A stretch of 64,000 nt of DNA from Dasyornis broadbenti. Taxonomy: Eukaryota; Chordata; Aves; Passeriformes; Dasyornithidae. Made by a program: the position numbers and the translations under genes. Below, one piece after another: positions 47,120 through 60,404 of this stretch (its first letter is position 1; every line of letters starts with the position of its first letter). The stretch spans positions 2,718,186 to 2,782,185 of the forward strand of contig VZRN01004407.1 of the NCBI GenBank assembly GCA_013397935.1. Direction: 5' to 3'. The notes beneath the pieces are model-generated. The model searched no databases. It was given only the letters and a program-made list of their open reading frames with translations, and had not been told where the DNA came from.

Positions 47120-49099
47120 TCTTAGTCATAAAAAATTGTGATTATGTAAAAACTAAGGCTATAGACTTCCTCTACAAATGCTCAGGGTTTTGAAGTTTTC
47201 ATATATAAAGGAATAGATGAGGTGCAGTCTCCTTTCTATACTCTATTCAAGAGCAGGTATCAAGCCTGTATTGCGGCGAGTGCCTTCCTGGTCACTTTAG
47301 ATAAGGGTTTTAATCATCCCAGCTCTGCGAGTAATAACAATAGTCTGCCTTGCAATGGTTACTCACTGAATACTGAAGGACCTGAACTTGCTGTTTTATT
47401 CTGAGTATGAATGCAATCATTTTAATTTTGATGACCCTTGCTAAAAGCATTTTTGAAAATCAAGACTATGCTACAAGGCTCCAACCTCTTTCTGTTTATG
47501 CTCTTCTTTACGTATGTACGTGCTCTCCCCTTTGAATCCTTTTAACTGATATATAAATTTCTCCAGCTTCACGGATGCCAATGACAGCAAGCAATTGTGG
47601 GTTTGCTTTTATATCAGATAATTCTATTTTATATATAGGACGGGTAAAAGGAGAGAAGTTCCATGGAAATAAAGCAGCCCACACAAATCAAGGTGTACAT
47701 ATGCCCTTTTGCTGGAAAAGATAGGAAACACTAATCCAGAGAAACCTGAAGATTCTCAGTGCCTGTAGTTTTATTGCCTAAAAGCAGTGCCTTGTTCTGT
47801 TATGCAAGGATTCAAAAACAAATGCACCCATTCCAACTTTGCCAGCCGCTATCTCATTGCAATTGCATTTTAAAACATCTTGTCATCTGACAAAAATAAC
47901 AAGGATTACATCTTGCACAACCTGAGAGGATTTAGGAAATGCTTTCTTACAGCCAGACTGGGGTTTTTTTGTTGTGGCCAGATTGGATTATAGTAATTCT
48001 TTGTTTGCAGATTTGCCAGCACTGTTTCTACAGATCTTACAGAAACAAAACGCAGCGAGAAAGAAATCTCCACTTGAGAGAACAGGATGTCTGCTGTAGC
48101 TTCTCTGTATCAGCATTTTATCCCGCAGTCATTTGAAAATTGCTTTTGATACTCCTCATTCAAGATTCTGATGTGGCCGTGACTAATATACTGGAATGAG
48201 TATGCTAAATTATATAATTCCTACTATTTCCTAGGCCAAATAAGTACCAGACGCTGGGAAAACACAAGATGCCAGAGAAAAAGCAGTTGTCTAATTTTTT
48301 CTAATGTTATGGATTTTCCTTCTTAATTATCCCAAGCTTAGCTTATCTCTATATATTTCAGAAGCACTACATCATAATAGTCCAAAGGAAAATCCAGTGC
48401 AGGTTGTTGCAAACTGCTGAAAACTAATAAAGTAATAAAAACTACTGAAGTACTACATCAATGCATTGGAAGTCATAGAGGAAAAAAACCCCTTGTTGGA
48501 CTTCCTGGTGATCCCCCCACTTTAGACCTGCAAAATTTGATTTTTCAGGTAATTTGAATCCCACAGTCTGAACTTGGAGTAAATGTCTACCTTAGAGCCT
48601 ATTGCTTGGGACAAAATTAAATATTATTTTATATCTTAGATGTTGGTGTCTTTCTCAGAAAGATGGTTAATGACTGCAGAAAGTTCTCATTCCCATGCAG
48701 ATTTACTTGTACTTTATGTATACTTTGCACCTACACACGGGATTGCAGGAGATACTCAGGAAAGAAGGATATAGCGCCCTGAATCCAATTTTCCTCTCAC
48801 AACGTGTTGACTCCAGACCTACACGAAATTCCCACAGAAATTCCCACAAGTTGTCAAGTTTTCAAAAGATTATGTAAAGTCTTGTGAATGCAACTGGTCT
48901 TGCATCAAAACCATTATTTTTGTTGTATTTTGATACTACTGAAATGTTTAATACGTTTTGAAGATATTACTCTTGCTTATGCTTAAGTCTTTCATGGAAA
49001 CTTGTGCTTCTGAAATCAGTCGGACATTTCTAAAAATTACACCCTCCAGAGTGATGCCAGGCTTTTGCAGATACTGCTTATAATGCTGGTACATAGACT
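47120..49099. other. Unique non-coding sequence with a short tandem duplication
   Basis: GAAATTCCCACA occurs twice in tandem at 48825-48848. Other frames (47222-47404, 47939-48136) have no domains. Confidence 0.4.
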
Positions 49100-49147
49100 G
49101 AGTTTGTGTTTAAGTTTGTGGTTTGGTTTGTTGTGGTGGTTTTTGAC
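49100..49147 (+). repeat. T/G-rich tract
   Basis: GTTTGTG, GGTTTGG and TTGTGGTGG blocks, nearly all T and G. It is followed by GACTAGATGATCACAGAATT, which faintly recalls the end region of avian CR1 but is too short and diverged to call. Confidence 0.6.
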
Positions 49148-52100
49148 TAGATGATCACAGAATTATTAACTTAGCAGATTAAAGAATTAATAGGAAAAAC
49201 TCCTTTAAAATTATTTACATGGAAGAGTAAGTGCATTGTACAAAAAGCAAATTATTTAATAGGGATTCTCTATTAATTGACAGTCTTTGCTTTTACTGTG
49301 CTATGACATGTAAAAATGGTGGAAATTTACAGACTCATGACACGAGGTGCTCAGTTTCCTAAAAAAATGAAGCATTTTAAGAGAAAGTGTTTACGCAATG
49401 ATTTGCAGAAATCTATATATTGTAATTAACTAGAAAGAAAAATGGCAAAAGTCTTAACTGCAGCCCCACTTGAGCCTTTTCTTACGAATAATTTGTTTGT
49501 TTTGATTTTAAATACTCCTATTAACAGTATAAAGTACCACAGAAATACTCTGGTAATATTTTCACAGCCGAAAGAAGAATTTTTAATACCTTGGAGTACC
49601 AGGACAACCCAAGGACCCCTATGATTTATGGCTGCAAAACAGTTTTTCCCTCCAGTTGTAATTGAATAGAATTGTATGTAAAGTAATACTAATTAGAATT
49701 ACTGGTTTGCATTATCATTTGATGTATTCTTATTTATTCAACAGCACCCAAAGCTGAGCTTACCATGCCCTGCTCCCCAAAACAGAATACAAACTGGAAC
49801 TCTGCCAGAATTAATTTTAGACATGACAGAATGACTAGCAGTGGAAAAGGAACCAGTCACAATCTTCCATTTCAGAGATATCTTCCTGCTACAGTTTGGG
49901 GAGAATACATGCACTTTTGGAGCATTAAATAGCATGTTTCTTACAGCTATAGTTGAAATAAGGTATTAAAAAAGCAATAAAGAAAATATATTTTCCTGGG
50001 GAGTTTGCATGTAATTATTTTTCAATGGACTTATTTTTCTAAACTCATCTCTTGCCTCTGCTTTAGGCTGTCCAAATCCTATTATTTATTCTTCTAAACA
50101 AACCCCTTTCTCCTAAATCTGTCACTTTAGACATGTACAGCTTAGAACAAGAAAAATGTTTTTCTTAAACGGCTTCATCAGGTCTTCTCCTCGTCCTCCC
50201 TGAAATGAACTGCTCATATAACATTGCCCTCTGTATCCCAGACAGTGCCTTGTTCTAACTGTGCTCTCCACCAAATCCTTATTTAAAGTCTATGTGGTAG
50301 AATCTAGGAAGGGCAGAGTGGCAAGAATAGCAGCAGAAGATCCTGAATACCAGGCACACTGAGCAAGTGTGCACCTGCTTGCCCAGGAATTACTGCTCCT
50401 CAGAACAGGGTATCAGGATGAGCCAGGAACACACACCTATGCCTTGCTAACTGGTGCTGTCCCTGGGCCTTCTACCAGTTTGTTTCTTCTGTCTTTCAAA
50501 GCAAAGAAAATACTCAGGGTCTGGAAGGATATCCTCACCTACTTTACTGAAGCACCTTTTAAATATTCCATGTCATACAAATGGTCTTTATTACAGAGAA
50601 ACTTCTTTTGTCATTATGCCATTACAGCTAACTCATCTTATTTGTCAAGTTAAAAGATGTAAGGGAAGTTGTCTTGCTCCATATTTGTTATCTAGGAAGT
50701 TTTTGCTTAGGAAAAGAAAAGAATCTCCCCTACAAGTTATATGTTTAATGAGAGAGAACATTTATTTCTGCAACCTCTCCAACAATTATGTAGGCTGCAT
50801 CTGAGTAGCAGAAGCCCACAAAGCCTTAGCTCTTTAAAATGCAACCCGAATCCCTTTTGTGTTATGTTTACTTCCCTTTATGAGCAAAAAGGGAGCTGAT
50901 GGAAAGACGTACTGCAAAATATTATTCAAATGTCTTTTTCTATATGTGACAAAGCAACACTGAAACAGTAACAAAAAATGTCTAATGGAAGAGAAGAGAA
51001 AGAAAAGAAGGGGCAGATTTGTAGGTCAGCTGGAGAGGAGGTGTGGCTTCCTTTTACAAATGCGAGTTTCCATGAGGAATATTTGAGAAATGGGACTTTA
51101 TTAATGGGACTACAAGTTGCCAGTGGTTTCTCGAGTGTCTACCCAGATAGGCTCTCCTGTTGCAATCGTATTCTTTTTACATCTATTTATACCTGTGCAT
51201 GCATTGCCAAGTTGATAGTGTAAGCAAATAGAGGCTAAAGTTTTAGCTCTTCATTATGGATGAAGAACACATCACAATGTGTACAGAACAAGGTGCTTCT
51301 TTGTCTTCCTTCTCCTTGCAACATGTGGGATTAATCTCCTGGCATAAGTAAGTCCTGGCAGAAGCCAGTGTCTGCCTGATGCACACTGAGCTGCCAACAA
51401 GCTCTAGAAACTTGGCTGGTAGCAGAAGCAGGTTGCTCAAAGAGCAAAGAACTGAATTCACCAAAACGGTGAATCTTCTGTACTGCTCGAAGATACTGGG
51501 TCCCTCTGTTGTTTTGCATATTAATCACTATTGACAGTTTTGTAGCTCCTATCACATTCCAGATTCCTGCCGTCCATAATGTGCTGGTTCCCTTGCAAGC
51601 TGTCACAAACTAGCAAGTAACCTTGGCAAGAAAATTAGATCACAAAAGTAGAGGGGACAGTAAACATCAGCTTGTTCCTCCTTCCTGCAGGACAGATGTG
51701 ACATTTTTGTGAGCACAATTTCATGCTCACCATGAGAGCTGCTTTCTCTTGAACCCCAAACCTCTTGATGGTTCCTTCTGCCTACAGTTTGACTCTCACT
51801 CTGGTTCATCAGCAGTGAACGTGCTCATTCACAAACTCTGCCATAAGCCACACTAGAAAGAGCATCAACTCAGCCAGCTTGAGATATTTACCCTCTAAAT
51901 CCAAACCCAGCTACTGAAGCAGCTTGAGGAACTATATCCTTCATGACACTATAATAAACTTAAAATAAAGCTTTCATTTTGGCCCAGAAATGAAAACCAT
52001 CTGAACTTCTGAATATTCAAGGAGAAATGGGACTCTATAGTAGTTGGCCATCCTATAAGCGTTCCCACTGTTAGTGACAACAGCTTTGTAATTGACAGGC

Positions 52101-52929
52101 CCTCTCTGACGAAGCAGCTCCAGTTCTGTCACAGGCTGTGATTTAACACTGGGTGGCAATAAATTAATCTGAAATGTTCAGCAGTGTGTGATGCTGCCCA
52201 CTTAAGCAAGTTTAAGGAAGCAAAAGGCAGTGAGTGCTTCTGGCAGGCAGAGTTCATAGCAGGGCTGGGCAGCAGTGACTTCCCAGCCTCACTGACTTCA
52301 GACTGGACATGAGATTCTGGGGGCTTCCTGTGCACTTCCCCCTAAATTCTGTAATTCGTTCCTGATTTGCTGATAAAGACAATCCTGCAGTAGGCGCCTA
52401 GCAAACAATTCTTTTATACTGTTCATCTGACTCATTTTTTTCCCCTTAACAAAATATAGAATGTGTAAACATACCCAAAATAATAAAGTAAGAGTCATAC
52501 AAGTATTATACGTTAATTTCTGGGGTTTCTTCCCATTTTACACTTTAAGCAACTTACACACCTGTAAAAAAACATTCACAAAAGTTCATGTAAATAGGGT
52601 GCTTTACATTGTTTATATTAATATCTTATCTGTGTATATATAAAACAGTTAATTAGAAACACAGCTCAAGGTCACCCTTTATAGCAGATATATTTCCAAT
52701 TAAAATTACTTCCATTTTTTATTTCTAGTTCACTTGTGATACCTTCTCTTTGATTAAGAAACTACCATGTACCATCTGCTTTTGAAATGGGTGTGCCTCC
52801 AGACCAGTCTGAATGAACATGTAGAATGATTGTGATTACTGCAAAAGTGGGGTTTTCTCAATACAAATTAGACAAAAGGATTAATTTAGAACAAAATTTG
52901 ACTTAAATATTCCATAAAGGAAAACTTAC
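49148..52929. other. Unique non-coding sequence
   Basis: Overlapping frames at 50369-50804 (+) and 51243-51809 (-) have no domain. TTTTGCATATTAATCAC (51512-51528) is nearly identical to a POU-type word at 20947. A 7-bp hairpin (ATTCACC, loop AAAAC, GGTGAAT) lies at 51456-51474. Confidence 0.4.
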
Positions 52930-53027
52930 CTCGCTTTTTTTCCAAAACATTTTATCTTGACCTGTCTTCCACCTAAGCTAGCACTTACAAAAATAACATT
53001 TCCATGGTAACTGTTCTTTTGCTTCAT
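52930..53027 (-). other. Candidate exon: open frame running into a strong donor
   Basis: On the minus strand an ATG at 53027 opens 32 codons plus two bases with no stop, ending exactly at AAAGCGAG/GTAAGTTT (exon end 52930). The peptide is basic, with KNSYHGNVIF near its start and GGRQVKIKCFGKKA near its end. The frame is open a few codons further upstream, where an acceptor-like GGTTCCCCAG lies. Not a family I recognise. Confidence 0.12.
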
Positions 53028-54831
53028 TTTTAGAGATGCTGGGGAACCTCAGCTACCACTGATACCAAACAAATCTGTGTATGCTTCACACCCCTGAAAT
53101 TCATATTGCATATATTTTCCAGTACAGGCGCTCATTTCTTTGTTCATTCTTTTCCTCTAAATTTCAGTTAATATCTGTCCCTGAAAAATATTTGGGCTGT
53201 GTAATTTAAAGTATATGCATGCCTGACAGTTTGCAGAGCTGCTAAGTAGAATAAAAACATCCTCAGTGCTCAGTGAGAAGTCAAACATAGTTAGATGCAA
53301 ATAAGCTTTGGAGAATACAACAAGAGATGTATTTGTATCCTTTGAGACTAAACAGCGGCAGAAATACGTCCTTAAATTTTAGAACGGAGAGAGAGCCTAA
53401 TCTAAAAACCATAAACACTTTTTAATATCATGTCCCATTGTTTAACTATACAAAACACATTTCCACACAACCCGAGACCAATTTGTAAAAGCTCTCCCTA
53501 AAATAGACAGGAATTACATTCCAGCATTTCACTCACAATGTGACTGAGAACACCCCAGGAGATTCTGACCCTTGTTTACAGTTATTCAAGATACTTTATT
53601 CTTGAAAAGTGGTTATAGACTATGGAACCAGTATTAACTCTGTTCTCATGATGCAACAGAATGCATTTCATAAGTGACAAACAAGATACGTATGCAAATG
53701 TGGAATAAAACTGCAGGTGAGTTGCCTGGCAGGTCCAGTAGACACAAGAAAAGACAACCCAAATGCTCCTAACCTCAGAGAATCAGCTTATCTCTGAAGC
53801 AGTTTTCAGAGTATAGATTAATTTCATTTCTCTGAAAATCCATAGGAAAATGTGGGATGAGAACTTAATCTAATAATGTATTCAAATTCCCATGGAAGTT
53901 TTGGGCAAGACTTCTGTCATTTCCAGTTGCCAAAAATGTCTTTTTCCAAAAATCAGGGCCAAAAAAGGGTTAATTTACAGAATATTTTATAGTATTTGTT
54001 ACAGAAATAATCCTTTGTCCATTTTTTTTCCAATTTTCCACTGAGCAAAAAAAGTAAGAGGACCAATTACCAGCAAAAGACCACATCTGCTGCCATTTAC
54101 CCAATCATCTTCTGGACCATATTCCACAAAAATTCCATAAATATCACAGAAGGAATGAGACCACATCAAAATGAAGGTTTTTTTTTTCCAGGAAAATCTC
54201 CAGGGTGAGACTGTCAGCACTGGACAGGTTTTCTTGAAGGTTTTATTTATGAATTTAGAGTGAAGGATTTTGTATATGGGATTTTGTTGTATTTTGGTTC
54301 TTAATGAGTGTAGAGATACTGGAAAACAGACGTTTTGTCATTTCTGTAGGCTAGCACAGCTCTTTCCCTGAATAAAGCTGATTAAAAATTATATACATTT
54401 TGCATGATCTTTACCAAGGGTAATTCAGTGTATCATCCACGCCTTGTCGCTTAACAATACTGTAGATCTTTTACACGTAACAATTGGGAGGAAACAAACA
54501 GAGCCAAAACAAACAAAAACCCCAACTCACGCACAACTGTATTAAAAGTGGTACTTTTCAGTCCCTGACAATCTATATTCACGTGCTATCAGACAAATTT
54601 TATTTGACAGCTTTTCCACTACTGTATTTTTTGTTATAACTTTAAAATTAATGTTGGTATGGAGATGTCTGTGCACTTTCAGGACTATTACAGCACTGTA
54701 GACAACCAACCTTTAGTAATAAACTTCATTCTTTAAATTATCTTGACACATAAACAAGGCACATTTCCTTCTTGGAGCAACTCTCTAAACTTCCTGCCTC
54801 CATCATGGAGACACACATACAGTTGGTCAAT
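53028..54831. other. Unique non-coding sequence
   Basis: A perfect donor CTGCAG/GTGAGTTG occurs at about 53711-53722 (+), but the preceding interval back to the acceptor GATGCAACAG (53660) has stops in all frames, so at most a non-coding exon. An A/C tract lies at about 54491-54535. Confidence 0.4.
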
Positions 54832-54892
54832 ATTTTAAAAATATTGGTATTTATATATGTATATTATTATATATAATTATATACAATACATT
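54832..54892. repeat. AT-rich TA/ATA microsatellite-like tract
   Basis: Almost pure A and T with TATAT and ATTATATA blocks, partly self-complementary (AATATT, TATATA). Typical decayed AT dinucleotide repeat and a likely easily melted site. Confidence 0.7.
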
Positions 54893-55579
54893 GGATTTAT
54901 TACACATCTCTTCATTGATATACATAGATTCTTTTAATGTGGTTATTTCCCTCTTTTATGAAAAATATATTAGCAAACACTTTCAAGAAATTGGATAATC
55001 TAAATGAGCAAGTGAATATTGCAAAGAAGTTCTAATGGGTATTTCTTTCCATTGTAAAACACCCTTTCAGAGACTACATTTTCTTTTTCTTTCTGCTTTG
55101 TTTTCATTATTTTTTCTAAAGAACTCTGGTGGTAATCGTATTTTGGGTACCTAAACAAGATGTAAAGAACAGTAATTTTCACATAGTACTTATCATCCAG
55201 CTGGGAATCCCAAACAATATTAAACAGGCCTAATTAAACAGCCTGTATGACAACATGCTTGGCAGTGAGACTTTTAACCCTCAGTTACAGATAAGTTAGT
55301 TTTATAATGTATTCACATTCTGGTATTTTTTTTTTAAAAAAGCAATTTTAATTTCTTTTGGTGGTTTTCTCCGAAGCTTTCAGTGGCATTTATTCTGAAG
55401 CAAGCTGACACAGAAGCGGCTGCATGACATCTCCTGACTCTTAGACCACTGTGGATCGTGGCTGCCCCACCCACACAATGCCCTGCCAGTACCTCTGACA
55501 GAAGCGTTCGACTTGCACAGCAGTGTAATGGCATTCCTGGGACTGCCATGGTGTGGAGTGGCTGATTCATTCTGTGAAG
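54893..55579. other. Unique sequence
   Basis: A GC-richer patch at 55390-55570 is crossed by two overlapping minus-strand frames without domains. Otherwise AT-rich. Confidence 0.4.
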
Positions 55580-55715
55580 ATTTTCTCCCTGCTGTTTCCC
55601 CCTCTTTCATTGCTGCTCACTGCATCTTCACCTGAACCACTCTGACTCCTTCCCTTCCCCTTAACTCTCTCTCTCCTCCTGCTCACTCTCTCACTTTAAC
55701 ATTTCCTTTCCATCC
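55580..55715 (+). repeat. Pyrimidine-rich tract
   Basis: C/T-dominated run with CTCTCTCT and CCTTCCC blocks, equivalent to a decayed GA-type repeat on the minus strand. Confidence 0.55.
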
Positions 55716-57938
55716 AAATCATCATCTGCTACTTCAGTCTCTATCCAGAAAGCAGAGCTACACGTACCACAAGAGCAGCCAGAGATGGGCTGGAGTTGTA
55801 AAAAACCGTAGAGGGTAACTAAATCTTTACAAACAAATATGACACAGTCAAGAAATTCATTTTATGTGTGGCTAATCTGGTTGCCAGTGTCTTCATCCTG
55901 GGAGCCTTTCTATCTCCTGAAGGCTGCTGCCCACACAGCTCTGTTCATCTGATTTCTCCCTAATAGAATTCCACAGCCTAATACAGATAATACTTAACAA
56001 ATAAAAGGAAAAGGTTAGCATCTATGAGCTTTTTTAACCTACCAATTTTACAGAACTGGGGTAGACAGCAGTCAGAAAATTAAAAGGAGAAAACTAGAAG
56101 GAGGGGGTAGGTGCACTAGACTGACATCACAGGTTGTGAAAAACTAAAGGTAGATATTTCCTTATCTGGATTATCAGCAACCAGGTGGAGAAAGGTTTAT
56201 AGTGGAATAGGCCATTAGGAAGCAGCATTTTGTATTGGTGGGTATGACTGTAGGCCTTCTTTTTGTTAAAAAAGAGTTTGGGTAGCAGTCAATTCAGAGT
56301 GCCAGATACCAGAAATCAGAGCAGTAACACTGAACAGTACAATACAGAATATAAGCACGTATGCCCTTCAAAGTGCCCCTGAAAATCTTCTTTTATTATC
56401 TAGCTACTTTAAAGATACCTTTAGAAAATGGACTGTAAATTTTGAGAAAGGCTGAGGAGGGCTATTCTACTCCCTATACAGGAAGTTAGTTCTGTCACTA
56501 CCCTTTTCCCCAAAAGACACATGTTAAAATAAGGTGTCTCTATCTTCATCTGATAAAATTCTGAGATAATGAAAAATACTGCAAGGAACCCATGATATAA
56601 GAGAACTCATACAGCAAAACAATGCTACTGTCAAGTAACAAAAATATATATGTTCTGCTAGATACTTGAAAACTCTCTTTCTGAACACACCATTCCCTAC
56701 ATGCGAGAATTACATTTGCCAAGTTTAATCTGGAAGATAATAGATGTATATTATAACCCTCTGTATTTAATGTGCTCTTTGATAACAATGTTGAACAGCC
56801 TGGCTCTGCAAATTCTACCACTTGCCACATTTACACCAAAGCACAGAACTGTAGGAATCTGATGAATTCCCATGCGGTACTCAATGTAGTTTTTTTTACT
56901 AGAGAGAAAAGAAAGTTATTGTCTCCCTTGCATTGTATTTGCTATAACTGATCTGTGTGTACCTTGATTTCACTCACAGAAGCAACTTGCACTGCCACTC
57001 TTTAGGCAGGAAAATGCTGAATAAATGCAATGAACTGCTCCATTTTCATCCCATAATAAAATAATGCTGGACACATTTAGTTGTAATTTCAAACAAGCAT
57101 GACATATCTGTTACAACAAAAGTCCCCCTAAAATTTCAGGTGACCCTTGTAACAATAAAATAACAAAATATTGCTTTACAAATACAAATCACAAAAGATA
57201 TCCACCTCCCCATAACTGTCCTTAAAACCTCTCTCATTCTCCATGTTTGTAATTAGTTCTACACACATAACATTCATGCAACAATAGTCTAATTGTCACA
57301 TTGCACTGTAATATTAAATACATGAAAAGAGGGTACTCAGGATGTACCTGTTTCAGTCCTGCCTTGCACAGAAAATACAGAGACCTTTGTGAATTGTTTT
57401 AACCTTGAAATGCAAAGTTATAAATAGCTAATTTTAGTAAGCAGATGCAGTAGATCAGGAAGGGGGCTGTGTGAAAGAGGCAGTCACTAACAAAGGAACA
57501 TCCTGCAATTTGATCATATCTGCTAGTAAGAGTAACTGCTATTGAATATCTCACTCTGCTGTCTCAGAGGGAGCACATGAGCCTGAATGGGTTTCATTAA
57601 CAGGTTATTAACCTGAATATTGCAGACTTATCCAAAGATGTGTCCTCATCATTTCCCTGTGCCTGTGTTGAAGGGGATAGCAAAACCCATTTTCTGTAAC
57701 AATATAAAATATCCGTGCACTTGTGTTGAGAACAACTGGCTGAAACACCGTTGACCTACATAGGATTAGTTATATTGTGCTAAGAGAGTCTCAAAGATTC
57801 AGGGGGAGAGGAGTGATGGGAAAGAGCAGTTTTGGAGAGAGACACACATGAAATCAGCTAACACAGAAACATTTTCATAATGGATTAATGAATGTACATT
57901 TGCACTCAGAATTTTATGTTAGTACACTGCTAGCAGGG
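55716..57938. other. Unique non-coding sequence
   Basis: A domain-less minus-strand frame at 56546-56830; otherwise nothing recognisable. Confidence 0.4.
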
Positions 57939-57953
57939 AAAAAAAAAAAAAAA
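57939..57953 (+). repeat. Poly(A) run of 15
   Basis: Fifteen A residues. I looked for a retrocopy ending here, but the preceding sequence is not recognisable and there is no AATAAA 10-30 bases upstream. Confidence 0.75.
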
Positions 57954-58272
57954 GCAGATTTTTTTAAACTGAGAAACAAGAATCCTTACCTTTCTGTTGA
58001 GTCTTCAGAGCAGCCACTCACTATTACAAAGCTTTTAATAGTATGCACTTACATTATAGCTAGGGTCTGCAAACTCACTTAAATAGGCCATGAGAAATCA
58101 GAGGATTATGGGTTTCCCTCTTAATTTCCAGGTGGTAACAATCTGTGTAAGAAAAGCACTCACGTGGCTCGCATTACCTGATTATCCCCACACCTTGCAG
58201 CCTGTAATGAACATAACCTCCCCATGCCTTTGCTACACCAGAAGAACCTGTTCTTATCCTGCTGTCTTGCAG
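57954..58272. other. Unique sequence
   Basis: Holds the beginning of the frame 58090-58377, with an internal acceptor-like CCTCTTAATTTCCAG near 58130. Nothing else. Confidence 0.4.
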
Positions 58273-58377
58273 ATCCAGAGGCAGCTGGGCACCTGGCTTA
58301 CTGATACCACAAATTTAGCTGGGCTGGAAGACTTTCTCATGGAGAATCAGAATGTTGTGGCAGTGAAGTCTTTCTGA
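58273..58377 (+). other. Candidate terminal exon (34 codons to TGA)
   Basis: A good acceptor, TTATCCTGCTGTCTTGCAG, is followed by 34 open codons and a TGA at 58375. The peptide starts IQRQLGTWLTDTTN and ends ENQNVVAVKSF. Base composition is less AT-rich than the surroundings. No AATAAA is evident in the next few hundred bases. The frame also continues upstream to 58090, so the acceptor is not required. Unrecognised. Confidence 0.14.
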
Positions 58378-60404
58378 TAACCTACATCCTTCAGCTCTCT
58401 TCCCACAGCTGAGTCCCACTAACGCAGCAACTCGGTCAATGTTTCATATCCATAGGACTGTGACTACAAGGAGCATGGCAAACCTGTCCCTTCCTCATTC
58501 TTAGTCACATCATTTGACATCCCTGAAATGTAACTTTTCATCTTGGGAGAACTTTCCTCATAGAACTAGATACTGTACAAAATTCTAATTATGCAAATCT
58601 CACTCATGTTGACATTTTGTTAAATTTTTTATTGCTCCATTGTTTGCCCTTTAGGAAGCAATTTTTTTTCTGGATCAAATCTGTATAGTAATGCTTTAGC
58701 TCCACTTTGAAAAGTGGGAAACAGCTAAGAATTGGGCCAACTGATTTTACCATTGTAGAGTTCTGCAACATTTAAATCCACAGGTTTATTCATATGTGTA
58801 GAGCATGATTTGGCCTTTTATTTTTGCATTCTTACCTACATATGTATAGCACAGCAGATCATATGTGTGCTATACTCTAAGACTCTCTGTGCTTTTTCTG
58901 CATTTCCTTTCAACTTCAGTCCGAACAAGGTTTCCATCTGTTCCCGTGACTGTCAGCCCGCAGACATTTTAATTTTTTGATCACCTGTTCTCATGTATTC
59001 CTCATTTCTCCCAGCGTTTCTTTTTCCTTTCTCAGGAAAGCCTATATGCTTCTGACATCTGCTCACCACCATTATCTTTCATGAACTCCCAGGCAAAAAC
59101 CCATTCAGAGATGCTGTCAATGTCAACTGCTCTGTCAAAATATTACACTTGGCATGTCTGACAGCCTGCAATACGCTGACCTTCATTGTGTCAACGACCT
59201 TGTGAGAAATTCAGCTGAAACAATAATGGCTTGACTCATCTAAGTATGGAAACTAAAATATTCCTGCATTTTCAACTGACGGAGACTGAAATGTCTTTTC
59301 CCAAGATCACAATGTGATCAGGTGTGACTGAACTCAGAAGGGACATTTAGACATTTCAAATCCCAATACAGTTCCCCAGACATGGGATCAATTTTTCAAA
59401 ACTTGCACTTCTGCTCTGTTAGATCCAAACTGTAGGTTCACTCCTGAAAGGAAGAAAGCTACCTTATTTTCAGAAAAATAACTTGGAAACAAAAGCATTC
59501 ACAACCTTCCTGGAATATATTTCATACCTTGTACAAAATAAATAAAAAGTTCAATTAAACGTACACAAAACAAGTAACCTCATTCACTGTGGATAAACAA
59601 GATTTGGCAACTTTTGTTGCTACTGTAAAAATATTTCTGCAGTACTGTTTCTGTATCAAAGTTATAAACACATAGAGGCACAAGGCCCTTCCTTCACATT
59701 CTCCTACATTTTCATAGCTCTGGGATTAAACGGTGCATAAACTGTAAGCACATCATTTGCAACTGTCAGGCTAATGAACACTAAGCTGCAGAATATTTCT
59801 CTAACTGGAGGTCTAATTAACTCATAGGAGATGATATTAAATGATCCCATGGCACTTGAGCACTCTTGGGACATATAGAATCTAACATTAATTTCACCTG
59901 TATTACTTGTAGCAGCTGACACATTGGTGCTATCTTAAGAAGACATCACATTTATTTTAAGAAAGAAATGCTGTATAATCTCTGCCATTTATACAGAAAA
60001 ATGGCCACAGAATGCTTCTTTTACCTTACATTGTAACACAACCAAAACTGAGTATCCTACTCTGGGAAAACTGGTAAGTTGCCTTTTGGTATTAGAAAGA
60101 AATTTCCGCTTTTCAAGCAAACTGCTACCTGCACTACGATGTTCTGAAGGCTTCTACGAATCAAGGCTCTTTTCATGTTTCAAAGACACTTGATTTCAGA
60201 AATTTGAAGCAAAATGTTTGCTAAAATTCTGATTACTACCAAAAAAAGAATAGAGATCCTATAGTGAAGGTAGGCATGTTATGATGGTGATAACTCCTAT
60301 TAACCTTAAATGCAAGAGCTGCATGTGTCCCATTTCCTCTAATATGGAAATTTCAGCACAGTTTTATCAGTTCTTTTGATTTATCTGTTAAGGATCTGGG
60401 GATG
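58378..60404. other. Unique non-coding sequence
   Basis: The minus-strand frame at 59704-59922 lies in a repeat-free, possibly conserved stretch but shows no domain. No RNA gene or mobile element. Confidence 0.4.

Noticed and set aside
49100..49170. Possible CR1 3' end (ACTAGATGATCACAGAATT)
   Set aside because: Only about a dozen bases resemble CR1 and the diagnostic terminal octamer repeat is missing.
51243..51809. Chain of minus-strand frames that might be an old coding remnant
   Set aside because: Peptides match nothing I know, the frames are unrelated, and no retroviral or LINE motif is visible.
53661..53716. Exon between GATGCAACAG and CTGCAG/GTGAGT
   Set aside because: All three frames contain stops; at best a non-coding exon with no other support.
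57888..57953. Possible processed pseudogene ending in A15
   Set aside because: No recognisable gene sequence upstream, no AATAAA, no visible target-site duplication.
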